Assembly (NCBI RefSeq): GCF_001507545.1
Contig: NZ_LQBP01000001.1
Coordinates: 124,001 to 188,000 of the forward strand
Direction: 5' to 3'
DNA: 64,000 nt
Source of the DNA: Ruegeria profundi
Lineage (GTDB): Bacteria; Pseudomonadota; Alphaproteobacteria; Rhodobacterales; Rhodobacteraceae
In this document: piece after piece, positions 1 to 9,906 of the stretch
Layout of the letters: each line of letters starts with the position of its first letter
How positions within the stretch are numbered: position 1 is the stretch's first letter
Position numbers and translations under genes: made by a program
The notes under the pieces: generated by a model
Database searches by the model: none
Seen by the model: the letters and a program-made list of their open reading frames with translations, nothing else
Told to the model about the DNA's origin: nothing

Positions 1-1176
1 ATCATGAGTACCTTCATAGGTGTTCACCGTCTCAAGGTTAACCATGTGACGAATGACCTGGAACTCAAGTGAGATGCCATTCCCGCCGTGCATGTCCCGC
101 GACATGCGCGCGATATCCAAAGCCTTGCCGCAGTTGTTTCTCTTGATGACCGAAATCATCTCGGGTGCAGCCTCAGCCTCATCCATCAGACGACCGACGC
201 GCAAACTTGCCTGCAAACCCAGAGCGATTTCTGTTTGCATGTCGGCCAATTTGCGTTGGAACAGCTGGGTCTGTGCCAGCGGCCGATTAAACTGTTTACG
301 ATCCAAGCCGTATTGGCGTGCGGCGTGCCAGCAATATTCGGCTGCGCCCATCACTCCCCAGCTGATGCCATAACGCGCGCGATTCAGACAGCCAAATGGC
401 CCCTTGAGACCCTGAACATGCGGCAGCAGCGCACTTTCGTCGACCTCGACGCCCTCGAGGACGATCTCACCAGTAATAGATGCGCGCAGGCTCAACTTGT
501 TTTGGATTTTCGGCGCGCTCAGACCCTTGAGTCCTTTGTCCAGCACAAACCCGCGAATCTTTCCGTCATGTGCATCAGACTTGGCCCAGATGACGAACAC
601 ATCCGCAATCGGCGCGTTCGATATCCACATTTTGCTTCCCGTCAGACGATAGCCACCGTCGATCTTTTCCGCGCGGGTCTTCATCCCTGCCGGGTCTGAC
701 CCTGCATCCGCTTCGGTCAAGCCAAAACAGCCAATCCATTCGCCGCTGGCCAGTTTCGGAAGGTACTTCCGACGCTGTTCCTCACTGCCGTAAGCATAGA
801 TCGGGTACATCACCAGAGAGCTTTGCACCGACATCATCGAGCGATAACCGGAATCAACACGCTCAACTTCGCGCGCGACCAAACCGTATGAGACATACCC
901 TGCCCCAAGGCCGCCATACTGTTCAGGGATCGTGGTGCCCAGCAGGCCCATCTCACCCATTTCGCGAAAGATTTCGGGATCCGTTTCTTCGTTTTGAAAC
1001 GCGTCGGTCACACGAGGTTGCAGCTTTTCCTGAGCATATGCCTGCGCGCTGGCGGCGATCATACGCTCGTCTTCGTTTAGCTGATCGTTCAGGCGAAACG
1101 GGTCATCCCATGCGAATTTACCCATATCGGGCGCATCTTTCGCGCGTAGGGCTGGCTTGGTGTCGGGGGCGTTCAT
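1..1176 (-). CDS. gcdH: glutaryl-CoA dehydrogenase, 3' end outside window
   Basis: FAD-dependent acyl-CoA dehydrogenase that oxidises and decarboxylates glutaryl-CoA to crotonyl-CoA in lysine/tryptophan catabolism. The open frame runs from ATG at 1176 to the window edge, giving 392 residues without a stop; it starts [13 protein letters not shown]. Family signatures seen are [19 protein letters not shown] (FAD/substrate binding), [18 protein letters not shown] and, just before the edge, NTYEGTHD, whose Glu corresponds to the catalytic base of this family. The dense run [20 protein letters not shown] is typical of GcdH rather than of other acyl-CoA dehydrogenases. Only the last few residues should be missing. 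It is followed upstream by a 110-bp gap and phoB on the same strand, without evident coupling. Confidence 0.9.
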   Translation of the reverse strand, partial: MNAPDTKPALRAKDAPDMGKFAWDDPFRLNDQLNEDERMIAASAQAYAQEKLQPRVTDAFQNEETDPEIFREMGEMGLLGTTIPEQYGGLGAGYVSYGLVAREVERVDSGYRSMMSVQSSLVMYPIYAYGSEEQRRKYLPKLASGEWIGCFGLTEADAGSDPAGMKTRAEKIDGGYRLTGSKMWISNAPIADVFVIWAKSDAHDGKIRGFVLDKGLKGLSAPKIQNKLSLRASITGEIVLEGVEVDESALLPHVQGLKGPFGCLNRARYGISWGVMGAAEYCWHAARQYGLDRKQFNRPLAQTQLFQRKLADMQTEIALGLQASLRVGRLMDEAEAAPEMISVIKRNNCGKALDIARMSRDMHGGNGISLEFQVIRHMVNLETVNTYEGTHD

Positions 1177-1288
1177 GGTGCTTCTCCGCATAGTCGGCTT
1201 GGGGCAAACTAACCCGGTACGCACTCAAATGACAGTAAGAGTTTCGCATCTAACCATGAGCGGAACTCATACCCCTGCCCCCTTTGGT

Positions 1289-1978
1289 TTATCCCAAGGC
1301 GTATCCGGCCCCGCGCACAGTTCTTACGGGGTCTTGACCCCCGTGTTGCGTCAGCGCTTTTCGCAACCGTCCGATATGAACGTCAACCGTGCGCGTATCA
1401 ACATAGATATCCCGACCCCAGACCCGATCAAGCAATTGTTCACGGCTCCAGACACGGCCCGGTTTCTCCATGAACGTGCTGAGCAGTCGGAATTCGGTGG
1501 GGCCAAGCTTCAGTGGCTTACTGTCGCGGCTGACCTTGTGTGTCTCCGAATCCAGAACGATGTCGTCAAACTCCAGCCGCAGACCTACAGTGGCAGGCCT
1601 CACTCGACGCAACTGCGTGCGCACGCGCGCCATCAATTCCACAACCGAATATGGTTTAACCACATAGTCATCCGCACCCGTCTCAAGGCCGCGCACCTTG
1701 TCGACTTCTTCCGTGCGGGCCGAGAGCATGATGATCGGGATCGACCGCGTATCTGGGCGTGATTTCAATCGGCGGCAGACCTCTATCCCACTGAGGTTTG
1801 GCATCATCCAATCCAAAACAATGATGTCCGGATGTTCCTCATCGACAAGCAACATGGCTTCGTCTCCGCTGCCAGCCTTGGACACACGGAACCCTTCTGC
1901 CTCAAGGTTGTAAGCCAGAACTTCTCGTTGCGCGGGTTCATCCTCGACAACCAGAACGGTCGGTTGATCAGCGGACAT
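1289..1978 (-). CDS. phoB: phosphate regulon response regulator PhoB
   Basis: OmpR/PhoB-type response regulator, 229 residues, the usual length. The N-terminal receiver has the acidic pair VVEDE and the phospho-acceptor Asp56 in IIVLDWMMPN, followed by conserved Lys in VVKPYS. The C-terminal winged helix contains LGPTEFRLLSTFMEKPGRVWSR and ends RTVRGAGYAL, both characteristic of PhoB. It closes the pst-phoU operon (12 bp after phoU), so phosphate-starvation output is co-transcribed with the transporter. The cognate kinase gene phoR is at 7653-8723. When phosphorylated, it should bind the PHO-box repeats at 7531-7559 upstream of pstS. Confidence 0.96.
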   Translation of the reverse strand: MSADQPTVLVVEDEPAQREVLAYNLEAEGFRVSKAGSGDEAMLLVDEEHPDIIVLDWMMPNLSGIEVCRRLKSRPDTRSIPIIMLSARTEEVDKVRGLETGADDYVVKPYSVVELMARVRTQLRRVRPATVGLRLEFDDIVLDSETHKVSRDSKPLKLGPTEFRLLSTFMEKPGRVWSREQLLDRVWGRDIYVDTRTVDVHIGRLRKALTQHGGQDPVRTVRGAGYALG

Positions 1979-1990
1979 CTGTTAAAACTC

Positions 1991-2692
1991 CTAGGCGGAT
2001 TGAGAGGTTATGTCGGCTTTCGGTCGCGCCTCGGTCGGGCGTTCACCGGTGACAAGATACACGACCTGCTCGGCGATCGCAGTGACATGGTCGCCCATGC
2101 GTTCGATGTTCTTGGCAATGAAATGAAGATGCATACAGGATGATATGTTGCGCGGATCCTCGGCCATGAAGGTCAGGAATTCGCGGAACAGGCCATTATA
2201 CATCTGGTCCACTTCTTCATCGCGGGCAATGACATCGGTCGCCAGTTCGGCATCACGCTGAATGTATGCGTCCAACGCATCGCGCAGCATTCGCTCAACC
2301 TCGCGCGCCATCCGACGCAAGGCAGCGGCGCTGCCATTGATCTCGCTGGCATTAACCAGAACCGTTGTGCGCTTGGCGATGTTCTTGGAATAGTCGCCGA
2401 TACGTTCAAGGTTTGCGGATACCTTCAGCACCGACAGCACCAGGCGCAAATCGCTGGCCGCAGGTGCGCGAAGGGCGATCAGGCGGGCAGTTTCCTCATT
2501 TATCAGGTCTTCCAGCGCATCAATTGCCTTGTCGCCCTGACGAACCTGCTGGGCCAGTTCCTCGTCTCGGGTTTCAAGCGATCTGGCCGAGCTCATGATT
2601 GCGGCCTCGACCAACCCGCCCATTTTCATTATATGGGCTTGAATAGCTTCGAGATCCCGGTCGAATACGGATGCGATATGTTGTTCGCTCAT
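1991..2692 (-). CDS. phoU: phosphate transport system regulator PhoU
   Basis: Peripheral protein linking the Pst transporter to PhoR; it keeps PhoR in phosphatase mode when phosphate is plentiful. The product is 233 residues from the start MSEQHIASVFDRDLEAI. A 37-residue upstream extension of the frame runs through the pstB end and is rejected. It has two PhoU three-helix repeats with the metal-binding-type motifs EDLINEETARLIALRAP/ANLERIGDYSKNIAKRT and HFIAKNIERMGDHVTAIAEQ. It lies 16 bp after pstB and 12 bp before phoB in the same operon. Confidence 0.95.
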   Translation of the reverse strand: MSEQHIASVFDRDLEAIQAHIMKMGGLVEAAIMSSARSLETRDEELAQQVRQGDKAIDALEDLINEETARLIALRAPAASDLRLVLSVLKVSANLERIGDYSKNIAKRTTVLVNASEINGSAAALRRMAREVERMLRDALDAYIQRDAELATDVIARDEEVDQMYNGLFREFLTFMAEDPRNISSCMHLHFIAKNIERMGDHVTAIAEQVVYLVTGERPTEARPKADITSQSA

Positions 2693-2708
2693 GTTTTGAT
2701 ACCTGTGC

Positions 2709-3506
2709 TCAGCCAATCCGGCCAGTGATGTAACTTTCGGTGCGAGGATCTTCGGGGTTGGTGAAGATCTGGCCCGTCTCGCCAAATTCAACAAGGTTTC
2801 CAAGGTGAAAGAACGCGGTCTTCTGGCTGACCCGCGCGGCCTGCTGCATCGAATGCGTTACGATCACCACGGAATATCGCGACCGTAGTTCATCAATCAA
2901 TTCCTCGACCTGCGCGGTCGCGATCGGGTCCAGAGCCGAGCACGGCTCGTCCATCAACAGAACCTCAGGCTCGGTCGCGACAGCGCGGGCGATGCACAGG
3001 CGTTGTTGCTGCCCCCCGGACAAGCCAGTGCCGGGCGCATCAAGCCGGTCTTTCACCTCATCCCAGATTGCGCCGCGACGCAGGGATTTCTCAACGATTT
3101 CATCTAGTTCCGCCTTATTTCTGGCAAGCCCGTGAATACGCGGACCATAAGCTACGTTGTCATAGATCGACTTCGGGAATGGGTTGGGCTTTTGGAAAAC
3201 CATGCCTACCTTGGCGCGCAGCTGAACGGGATCGACACGCTTGTCATAGATGTCTTCGCCGTCCAGTTTGAACGAACCCTCGACGCGCGCGACGTCGATT
3301 GTGTCATTCATTCGGTTCAGGCACCGCAGGAATGTCGATTTACCGCAGCCGGACGGACCAATGAAGGCAGTGACGGTCTTGTCTTCAATATCGACATTCA
3401 CGTCTTTGATAGCATGGTTGTCACCGTAGTAAACTTGGCAATCACGGCACTCCAGCTTGATTTCATTGGCGTCCACTTGTCTCTCCACTCGCGACATGTC
3501 GTTCAT
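2709..3506 (-). CDS. pstB: phosphate ABC transporter ATP-binding protein PstB
   Basis: ATPase of the high-affinity phosphate importer. It has Walker [21 protein letters not shown]-loop [17 protein letters not shown], signature [14 protein letters not shown] and Walker [14 protein letters not shown] with a switch His in [10 protein letters not shown]. The start [12 protein letters not shown] at 3506 is preferred because AAGG lies 8 bases before it. An alternative ATG five codons upstream (3521) overlaps the pstA stop as TAATG and could be used through translational coupling, giving 270 instead of 265 residues. It is transcribed with pstA before and phoU after. Confidence 0.95.
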   Translation of the reverse strand: MNDMSRVERQVDANEIKLECRDCQVYYGDNHAIKDVNVDIEDKTVTAFIGPSGCGKSTFLRCLNRMNDTIDVARVEGSFKLDGEDIYDKRVDPVQLRAKVGMVFQKPNPFPKSIYDNVAYGPRIHGLARNKAELDEIVEKSLRRGAIWDEVKDRLDAPGTGLSGGQQQRLCIARAVATEPEVLLMDEPCSALDPIATAQVEELIDELRSRYSVVIVTHSMQQAARVSQKTAFFHLGNLVEFGETGQIFTNPEDPRTESYITGRIG

Positions 3507-3520
3507 TTTGGTGCCCTTCA

Positions 3521-4852
3521 TTACCAGCGGCGTTCAAACCGGCGGCGCAGGATGATTGCGATAATATTCATCGTGAGAAGGAACATGAGAAGAATGATAA
3601 TCCCACCCCACGCTTTTTCATAGAAGCCGACATCCGCGCGCGCAGCCCAGGTATAGATTTGGGCGGGCATGACCGAGTTCGGTTCGGTGAAACCAGCTAG
3701 AAAACCGTCCGGGTATCCGCGGGCTACGAATCCAACCATACCGATCAGCAAAAGCGGCGCTGTCTCGCCCAGTGCCTGAGCAAGTCCGATGATCGTGCCC
3801 GTCAGAATTCCCGGCGCGGCCAAGGGCAACACGTGGTGGAACACCGCCTGCATCTTTGACGCCCCTACCCCCAACGCGGCATCGCGGATAGATGGCGGAA
3901 CCGCCTTCAGCGATGCGCGGGTCGAGATGATGATTGTTGGCAGGGTCATCAATGTCAGAACAAGCCCCCCGACCAACGGCGCCGACTGCGGCAGGTGCAT
4001 GAACTGGATGAACACCGCAAGACCCAGGATACCAAAAACGATGGAGGGCACGGCCGCCAGGTTGGAGATGTTCACCTCAATCAGGTCCGTAAACTTGTTC
4101 TGAGGCGCAAACTCTTCAAGATAGATCGAGGCAGCCACGCCAATCGGCAGCGACAAAGCCAGAACCACCAGCATCATGAAGAACGAACCCACGACAGAGG
4201 CACCGATTCCTGCCCCGCCGGGGTTGTCCACGCCAGAATCGGCACCGGTGATGAAGGGCCAGTTGAACACCTGTTTTATGACCCCCGCCTCTGTTAACGC
4301 GTCAACAAGATCAAGATCGCTGAGTTGCAGAAAACGGCTGTCCTGAAGTGTGTCGCGCGAGACGCGGCCTTTGAAATATCCGTCGACCCGGCTGGAAGCT
4401 GCCAATTCGAAGTTGATTGGCTCACCCACTTGGTCCGGATTTTCGCTGTAGAAAGTTCGGATTGTGCCGCCGACTTTACCCAAAAGACGCTCAATCGCAG
4501 CTTCGTCAAAGTCGACGCTGATCCCGCTTTCCGCAAGCTTACCGTTCAACTCTGTAATGAAAAGATCAGAATAGGCTTTGGTCTTGAACAGCGTGCTTTC
4601 TGCCTCGGCCCGTTGCGGTTCCGTCAGGGTGAATTCAACGCTGACAACAGTTCGCGTAAATGCGGGAATCCCTTCTTTCAGGATCGACGCAAAAAGTACC
4701 ACCAGAAAGAACAGGCCGGTTGCGATCGCAATAATACCGTAGAGGCGAAAACGCTTTTCAGCCTTGGCGCGCTTCAATGTACGCTCATCACTGGCGGTGA
4801 GGGAGGTTGCGCGGCGACCCGTTCCGGGGTTTTCCATGCTTGCGTCAGTCAT
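3521..4852 (-). CDS. pstA: phosphate ABC transporter permease PstA
   Basis: Inner-membrane permease subunit for phosphate import. At 443 residues it is much longer than the roughly 300 residues of the E. coli protein. After the first membrane segment (about residues 35-60, [20 protein letters not shown]) there is a periplasmic insert of some 150 residues before the canonical permease core begins (about 225, [20 protein letters not shown]). The EAA loop region reads [21 protein letters not shown]. Long N-terminal inserts of this kind are usual in alphaproteobacterial Pst permeases. The start overlaps the pstC stop by four bases (ATGA), and the end overlaps the alternative pstB start. Confidence 0.94.
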   Translation of the reverse strand: MTDASMENPGTGRRATSLTASDERTLKRAKAEKRFRLYGIIAIATGLFFLVVLFASILKEGIPAFTRTVVSVEFTLTEPQRAEAESTLFKTKAYSDLFITELNGKLAESGISVDFDEAAIERLLGKVGGTIRTFYSENPDQVGEPINFELAASSRVDGYFKGRVSRDTLQDSRFLQLSDLDLVDALTEAGVIKQVFNWPFITGADSGVDNPGGAGIGASVVGSFFMMLVVLALSLPIGVAASIYLEEFAPQNKFTDLIEVNISNLAAVPSIVFGILGLAVFIQFMHLPQSAPLVGGLVLTLMTLPTIIISTRASLKAVPPSIRDAALGVGASKMQAVFHHVLPLAAPGILTGTIIGLAQALGETAPLLLIGMVGFVARGYPDGFLAGFTEPNSVMPAQIYTWAARADVGFYEKAWGGIIILLMFLLTMNIIAIILRRRFERRW

Positions 4853-6321
4853 TCGTACTGCTCCCGGTACTTGCGCACGATGTAAAGGGCAAAGACGTTA
4901 AGCCCCAGTGTCAGGATGAAAAGGGTCATTCCCAGTGCGAAGGCCACCAGTGCTTCGGGGGACGCGAAGTCAGCGTCGCCCGTCAACTGGCTTACGATTT
5001 TGGCCGTTACGGTTGTCATGGCCTCGAACGGGTTCAGGCTGAGCCGGGCGGCAGCCCCTGCCCCCAGAACCACAATCATGGTTTCACCGATGGCGCGCGA
5101 CGCCGCCAGAAGGATTGCACCGACAATCCCCGGCAAGGCAGCAGGCAGGACGACCTGTCGGATTGTCTCGGATTGGGTTGCACCCAACCCGTATGATCCG
5201 TCACGCATCGCCTGCGGTACCGCGTTGATGATGTCGTCCGAAAGTGATGAGACAAACGGGATCAGCATGATGCCCATAACAAGCCCGGCTGTCACGACTG
5301 CGGTTCCTGCTTTCATCCATCCCAGCCCCTCGTCACCGAAAACGCCCAGCAAGAGCGGCCCAACGGTTAGCAGCGCAAAGAGGCCGTAAACAATCGTCGG
5401 GATACCGGCCAGAACTTCCAGCAGAGGCTTTGCAAAGGCCCGCACACGCGGGGATGCGTATTCACTCAGATAAATGGCCGCAAACAGACCGATTGGAACA
5501 GCCACCAGCAAGGCAACGAGCGATATGTAGAACGTGCCCCACAGCAACGGAATGATACCAAGCTCAGACGAACCACCACGGCCAGAAAAGCTGGGCGACC
5601 AGGTAGTTCCGAAAAAGAAATCTGACGCCGGATAGAGCTTGAAAAATTCCCACGTGTTGAAAACCAGGGAAAGAACGATCCCAACGGTTGTGAGGATGGC
5701 GATAGAGGCGGCCGCAAGAAGCAGAACCTGAACGCCTTGCTCAACGACATTTCGGGCCCGGAAAACTTTGTTCGTTTGCCACAAGCTGATAGCTGCGCCA
5801 GCCACAGCAGCGAGCAGCACGGCGATCGTCATGGCAGAACGGCCTGTCGAGTTCAGAACACGATAGCTCTGAGCCGCACGAAGAATCGGTTGCGTGATAT
5901 TCGACGTAACGACCTGGCCCGCATCTTTGAGACGCTGCGTCATGTCCGTAAAATCGGCGCGCGCGTTCTGGGCGATATCCTCGGTTATAAGGCCTTGCTC
6001 AACCGCATTGTCCAAACCACTAGCCGCGCGGCGCACCTCGGCCAGAACCAGACTGCGGGACGAACCTTCTTTAATCGCCGTTTCCGGGATCATGCCGGAT
6101 ATCTGGGTATTCACGTAAATTGGCTGCACGAGCAACCAGAGGATCAAAAGACCAAAGGCAGGCACGATTGTCTTCAGGAAAACGTTTGCGCCGTAAAAGG
6201 ATGGCAGCGAATGCAAGCTTCGGCTATCGCCTCCGGCGCTTTGCAGTGCACGCGACCGCCCCAGAAAATAGCCGCCCGCCGCGATCGCCAGAACGATCAG
6301 AAAGAGCCAAAGTATCGGCAT
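4849..6321 (-). CDS. pstC: phosphate ABC transporter permease PstC
   Basis: Second permease subunit of the Pst importer, 490 residues against about 320 in E. coli. The extra length is N-terminal: membrane segments at about residues 1-20 and 48-70, then a periplasmic/helical stretch, then the transport core from about 190 on. The core has the motif SYGLGATQSETIRQVVLPAALPGI facing PstB. GGSSELGIIPLLWGTFYISL precedes the six-helix core. It is separated from pstS by 87 bases with a hairpin at 6362-6384, and overlaps pstA by four bases. Confidence 0.94.
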   Translation of the reverse strand: MPILWLFLIVLAIAAGGYFLGRSRALQSAGGDSRSLHSLPSFYGANVFLKTIVPAFGLLILWLLVQPIYVNTQISGMIPETAIKEGSSRSLVLAEVRRAASGLDNAVEQGLITEDIAQNARADFTDMTQRLKDAGQVVTSNITQPILRAAQSYRVLNSTGRSAMTIAVLLAAVAGAAISLWQTNKVFRARNVVEQGVQVLLLAAASIAILTTVGIVLSLVFNTWEFFKLYPASDFFFGTTWSPSFSGRGGSSELGIIPLLWGTFYISLVALLVAVPIGLFAAIYLSEYASPRVRAFAKPLLEVLAGIPTIVYGLFALLTVGPLLLGVFGDEGLGWMKAGTAVVTAGLVMGIMLIPFVSSLSDDIINAVPQAMRDGSYGLGATQSETIRQVVLPAALPGIVGAILLAASRAIGETMIVVLGAGAAARLSLNPFEAMTTVTAKIVSQLTGDADFASPEALVAFALGMTLFILTLGLNVFALYIVRKYREQYE

Positions 6322-6361
6322 GACACCCCCACTGGTCTCATTTGGTATTTAAAGGCGCGTA

Positions 6362-6384
6362 GGGGCGATATCGAAAACCGCCCC
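6362..6384 (-). other. hairpin between pstS and pstC
   Basis: A 6-bp GC stem GGGGCG/CGCCCC with an 11-base loop sits in the 87-base gap after pstS. No T-run follows on the transcribed strand, so it is more likely a 3'-end stabiliser or weak attenuator than a full terminator. This would let pstS mRNA accumulate above the permease message. Confidence 0.4.
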
Positions 6385-6408
6385 CAGCAAATTAGACCAG
6401 CGTCAGGC

Positions 6409-7449
6409 TTAGCTACCCGAACCCATGGTGACTTCGTTGGCAATTGCTTCCTGAGTTTCTGCAAGCTCGGGGTCAGCAACCAGGCCGTAGTTTGCCAGCG
6501 GACCGGACGGACCTGCGATTTCATCAGCAACGAAGAACTGAGCGTATTCTTTCAGGCCCGGGATCACGCCGATATGCGCTTTCTTGATGTAGAAGAACAG
6601 CGGGCGCGACACCGGGTATTCACCGGTCGAGATGGTCTCGGTCGACGGAGCGACACCGGACATGGTGGCCACTTTCAGCTTGTCGGTGTTGTTCTCATAA
6701 AACGCCAGACCAAACACGCCGATACCGTTCGGGTTGGTGTCGATACGCGCCAGTGTCTCGGTGTAGTCACCGTCAATGTCCACCGACTTTCCGTCTGTAC
6801 GAACGTCCAGGCACGCGTCTTCAGCGTCGTCTTCGCTCATGCCGCCGGCAACCATGGCTTCCATTGCGCCAGTCGCTTCACAGCCGATCAGCAGAACTTT
6901 TTCCTCAAAGACTTCGCGAGTGCCGTGCTTGGTGCCGGGAATAAAGCTTGCGATTTCAACGTCCGGCAGATCAGAGTTGAATTCAGCCCACGTGTTGTAT
7001 GGATTGTCGACGATTTCCCCGTCTTTCAGAACCTTGGCACCCAGAGCGTTGAAGATATCGGCAGGCTCAAACGCGTTGAAGGCTGGGCCCGACTGCTGGC
7101 TTGCAAAGACGATTCCGTCATAACCGATACGAACTTCCATGATGTCGGTCACGCCGTTTTCGGCACAGGCTTTGATCTCTTTCTCGCGAATAGCGCGGGA
7201 TGCGTTTGCAACGTCGATGGTGTTTTCGCCAACACCTTCGCAGAAACGCTTCAGACCAGCCGACGAACCACCAGATTCAACAACCGGTGTCGGGAAATCA
7301 GTGTTATCACCAAACAGTTCTGCCACGATCGAAGCATAAGGCAGCACGGTCGACGAACCTGCGACTTGAACGTTGTCACGGGCTGCAGCGGTGGTTGCCG
7401 AAACAGCAGCGATAGCCAGCGCAGAAGCCGACAGTTTTACAAAGGACAT
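6409..7449 (-). CDS. pstS: periplasmic phosphate-binding protein PstS
   Basis: Substrate-binding protein of the Pst importer, 346 residues. The start MSFVKLSASALAIAA is preceded by GGGAG at good spacing; an upstream extension of 11 codons is rejected. The signal peptide is cleaved near AAARDNVQVAG. Phosphate-binding motifs of the PstS family are visible: VAGSSTVLPYA, ESGGSSAGLKRFCEG and the glycine/serine loop GTKHGTREVFEEK. Two Cys pairs are present (RFCEG/CAENG and IGCEA/DACLD). It is the first gene of the pst operon and lies behind the PHO-box array at 7531-7559, so it should be strongly induced in phosphate limitation. Confidence 0.95.
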   Translation of the reverse strand: MSFVKLSASALAIAAVSATTAAARDNVQVAGSSTVLPYASIVAELFGDNTDFPTPVVESGGSSAGLKRFCEGVGENTIDVANASRAIREKEIKACAENGVTDIMEVRIGYDGIVFASQQSGPAFNAFEPADIFNALGAKVLKDGEIVDNPYNTWAEFNSDLPDVEIASFIPGTKHGTREVFEEKVLLIGCEATGAMEAMVAGGMSEDDAEDACLDVRTDGKSVDIDGDYTETLARIDTNPNGIGVFGLAFYENNTDKLKVATMSGVAPSTETISTGEYPVSRPLFFYIKKAHIGVIPGLKEYAQFFVADEIAGPSGPLANYGLVADPELAETQEAIANEVTMGSGS

Positions 7450-7530
7450 TTCAGTCTCCCTGAAAAGATAAGTTCTGATCACCCCATGATGATCTTGCGC
7501 GAACCTCTAAAAGCCGTGCGTAAGCCTTTT

Positions 7531-7559
7531 GTGACAAGTTTGTAACAGCTTTATGACAG
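7531..7559 (-). promoter_or_regulatory. PHO box array upstream of pstS
   Basis: Read on the minus strand there are three 7-base half-sites at exact 11-base periods: CTGTCAT (7559-7553), CTGTTAC (7548-7542) and TTGTCAC (7537-7531), each followed by A-rich 4-base spacers. The PhoB consensus is CTGTCAT repeated every 11 bases, so two overlapping PHO boxes are possible. The array ends 82 bases before the pstS start codon. Confidence 0.88.
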
Positions 7560-7652
7560 CACAGAAGAAACCTAGGTGACGTAGCGCAAAGCGGACATGC
7601 AATTTTTACATAGGTTGGGCAAACTAAGCTGAATCCAGACGTTCCGACCGCC

Positions 7653-8723
7653 TTAACGCGGCAAAATAACGGTAAACGTCGCGCCTTTACCCAGATCGCT
7701 TTCCACCCGTAACCGGCCACGATGTCGGTTGATTATGTGCTTCACGATCGCAAGCCCCAGTCCGGTTCCGCCCAACTGGCGTGATCTGTGACTGTCCGCC
7801 CGGTAGAATCGCTCCGTCAGGCGCGGCAGGTGAACCGCATCAATACCCGGCCCCTTATCAATCACCTGAACCCGAACCGCCGGTCCACGCATGGCAGTGT
7901 CACGTTCCGAGGGTATAACCCGCACCTCAACACTCCCGCCGCTACCACCATATTTGATGGCGTTCTCAATCAGGTTGGTAAAAACCTGCCGCAACTGATC
8001 ATTATCCCCGGTTAGCGTTACAGGGCCTTCCGGTGCGTTCAGGTTCAGATCAACCTTCGCATCCGTGGCCAGAGGGCGCAGAGAGTTCAACGTCGATTGC
8101 AACAGCCCCGTCAATTCCAGCTGTTCTTTCGGGCGCACGCGCTCTTCGCTTTCAACCCTGTTCAAGGACAGAAGATCCCCAACCAGACGATTCATACGGT
8201 TGGCTTCGTCAGACATGATCTTCAGAAAGCGCTCGCGTGCAGCGGCATCGTCATGGGCCGGGCCTTGTAGGGTTTCGATAAAGCCCATCAAAGCGGTTAG
8301 GGGTGTTCGCAATTCATGACTAACGTTTGCCACGAAATCCCGGCGCATCTGGCTGGCCTGCTCGACATGCGTGATGTCCTGAAAAGTAGCCAACGTCGCA
8401 CCGCCTGAAACCGCGCCAACTCCGTTCATATAGCGGCACTTGATCTCGAACGTCGTGTCCTGCGCACCGTCGTTGGACAAGTGACGCGCTATGGTCGGCC
8501 CTTTCGAGCGGAGGCTCTGCTCTATTGCCTCGATAACCTGCGGCTGCCTCAGGATTGTTGCGAAATGGCGACCGACGATGTTCTGCGCCAACAACGTCTT
8601 TGCATCGGTATTGGCCGCGATAATCCGTTCCGTCTGATCGACCATCAAAGCCGGCATCGGAATGGCCGCGACAAACTCGGCAAGCAGATCGTCTGACATC
8701 ACTGTGCTCTTTTTCCGAAGCAT
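7653..8723 (-). CDS. phoR: phosphate regulon sensor histidine kinase PhoR
   Basis: Histidine kinase that phosphorylates PhoB. A PAS-like domain covers about residues 10-120, then the HisKA box RRDFVANVSHELRTPLTAL with phospho-acceptor His136. The HATPase domain has N box NLIENAIKYGG, G1 DKGPGID and G2 GGTGLGLAIVKHI. It has 356 residues and no transmembrane segment, as in many alphaproteobacterial PhoR proteins, so sensing probably goes through PhoU/Pst. The first ATG overlaps the stop of the upstream gene by one base; an alternative start MSDDLL at 8699 has a weak ribosome site. The gene is upstream of pstS on the same strand with 203 bases between. Confidence 0.9.
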   Translation of the reverse strand: MLRKKSTVMSDDLLAEFVAAIPMPALMVDQTERIIAANTDAKTLLAQNIVGRHFATILRQPQVIEAIEQSLRSKGPTIARHLSNDGAQDTTFEIKCRYMNGVGAVSGGATLATFQDITHVEQASQMRRDFVANVSHELRTPLTALMGFIETLQGPAHDDAAARERFLKIMSDEANRMNRLVGDLLSLNRVESEERVRPKEQLELTGLLQSTLNSLRPLATDAKVDLNLNAPEGPVTLTGDNDQLRQVFTNLIENAIKYGGSGGSVEVRVIPSERDTAMRGPAVRVQVIDKGPGIDAVHLPRLTERFYRADSHRSRQLGGTGLGLAIVKHIINRHRGRLRVESDLGKGATFTVILPR

Positions 8724-9247
8724 TAAGACAGTGGCTTCAACTCATCGCGGAACCGGCGCATGTTCTCCTGATAATGAAGCGCGCTCCAAGTGATCTTCTG
8801 TGCCGCGGCGTCATCCAGTTGCCGCACGACCTTTCCCGGCGATCCCATGACAAGCGAATTATCAGGGATTTCCTTGCCTTCCGTAATCAACGCTCCGGCC
8901 CCTATCAGGCAATTCTTCCCGATCTTCGCACCATTCAGAACGATAGCTCCCATGCCGATCAGAGTGTTGTCACCGATGGTGCAGCCGTGCAGCATCACCT
9001 TGTGCCCAATGGTGCAGTTTCTGCCGATGGTCAGCGGGTAACCGGCGTCGATATGCATGACACAGTTCTCCTGCACGTTGCTGCCTTCACCCACCCGGAT
9101 CTCTTCATGATCTGCGCGAATGGTACAACCGAACCAGACCGAGGCCCCTTTTTCCAGCACCACCTTACCGATCAGGTTCGCATCCGGGGCAACCCATGTA
9201 TCTTCGTGGATTTGCGGAGAATGCTCACCCAAGGCGTAAACAGTCAT
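8723..9247 (-). CDS. gamma carbonic anhydrase family protein (left-handed beta-helix)
   Basis: 174-residue hexapeptide-repeat protein of the gamma-carbonic-anhydrase/YrdA group. Repeated I-G-x-x-x turns run from about residue 20 to 140, and the three metal-ligand histidines are visible in the motifs [11 protein letters not shown] and [10 protein letters not shown]. Such proteins bind zinc or iron; hydratase activity is often unproven. The gene lies between gmk (start/stop overlap of four bases) and phoR (one-base overlap), so the three are probably co-transcribed. Assignment to the family is firm; the substrate is not. Confidence 0.88.
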   Translation of the reverse strand: MTVYALGEHSPQIHEDTWVAPDANLIGKVVLEKGASVWFGCTIRADHEEIRVGEGSNVQENCVMHIDAGYPLTIGRNCTIGHKVMLHGCTIGDNTLIGMGAIVLNGAKIGKNCLIGAGALITEGKEIPDNSLVMGSPGKVVRQLDDAAAQKITWSALHYQENMRRFRDELKPLS

Positions 9248-9906
9248 GACAGGCCCTCGAATTCGTTCTGCAATGTGCGGACATGGCTTTGCAGTGTGGG
9301 TTGCTGGATACGCCGCATCCTTTCGGCGCTGACGATGGTTTTCAGCTTTTCCTCTGTTGCGTCCAAGTCGTCATTGACCAACACATAGTCGTAATACCCC
9401 CAGTGGCTGATTTCATCCCAACTTTTGAGCATCCGCTTGGCGATGACGTCCTCGCTGTCCTGTCCACGCGTCTCAAGACGTCGCCGCAGTTCAGGGATCG
9501 AAGGTGGTAGAATAAAAATGGACAGCGCGTGCTTTCCCAAGTCCGAGTTTCGGATCTGCACCTCACCCTGCCAGTCAACATCAAATAAGACGTCCCGTCC
9601 GGCGTTGATCGACTCCCGCACGGGTCCGGCCGGCGAGCCGTAGAAATTTCCGAACACATGGGCGTGTTCCAGCATTTGCCCTTTGGCGACTTGTTGCTTG
9701 AACTCATCCTCCGAGAGGAAATAGTACTCGCGCCCATGCTCTTCACCGGGGCGTGGAGCGCGGGTTGTGGCCGAAATCGAGAATTCGAGGTCTCCGTCCC
9801 ACGCCATCAACCGACGGGCCAGGGTGGATTTACCTGCGCCGGACGGCGAAGACAGGATGATAAGTAGGCCACGGCGATCTGCCATATCAGGTATTCCCAT
9901 AGTCAT
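9244..9906 (-). CDS. gmk: guanylate kinase
   Basis: Phosphorylates GMP/dGMP to GDP/dGDP. The P-loop [15 protein letters not shown] is followed by [21 protein letters not shown] (GMP-binding, Ser/Arg/Tyr residues) and the lid region. The product is 220 residues if translation starts at 9906, where the ATG overlaps the yicC stop as ATGA. A start at 9885 ([11 protein letters not shown]) would give the more usual N-terminus of 213 residues and has GGGA nine bases upstream; both are possible. The yicC-gmk pairing is common in proteobacteria. Confidence 0.95.
   Translation of the reverse strand: MTMGIPDMADRRGLLIILSSPSGAGKSTLARRLMAWDGDLEFSISATTRAPRPGEEHGREYYFLSEDEFKQQVAKGQMLEHAHVFGNFYGSPAGPVRESINAGRDVLFDVDWQGEVQIRNSDLGKHALSIFILPPSIPELRRRLETRGQDSEDVIAKRMLKSWDEISHWGYYDYVLVNDDLDATEEKLKTIVSAERMRRIQQPTLQSHVRTLQNEFEGLS

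Noticed and set aside
1177..1288. Promoter or operator before gcdH
   Set aside because: Nothing in this 112-base gap could be separated from chance matches.
5737..7545. Very long open frame (602 codons) on the plus strand opposite pstC and pstS
   Set aside because: It is antisense to two certain genes; its residues (many Arg, His, Cys, Gln) are those of an antisense frame in GC-rich DNA, and it lacks a ribosome site and any domain.
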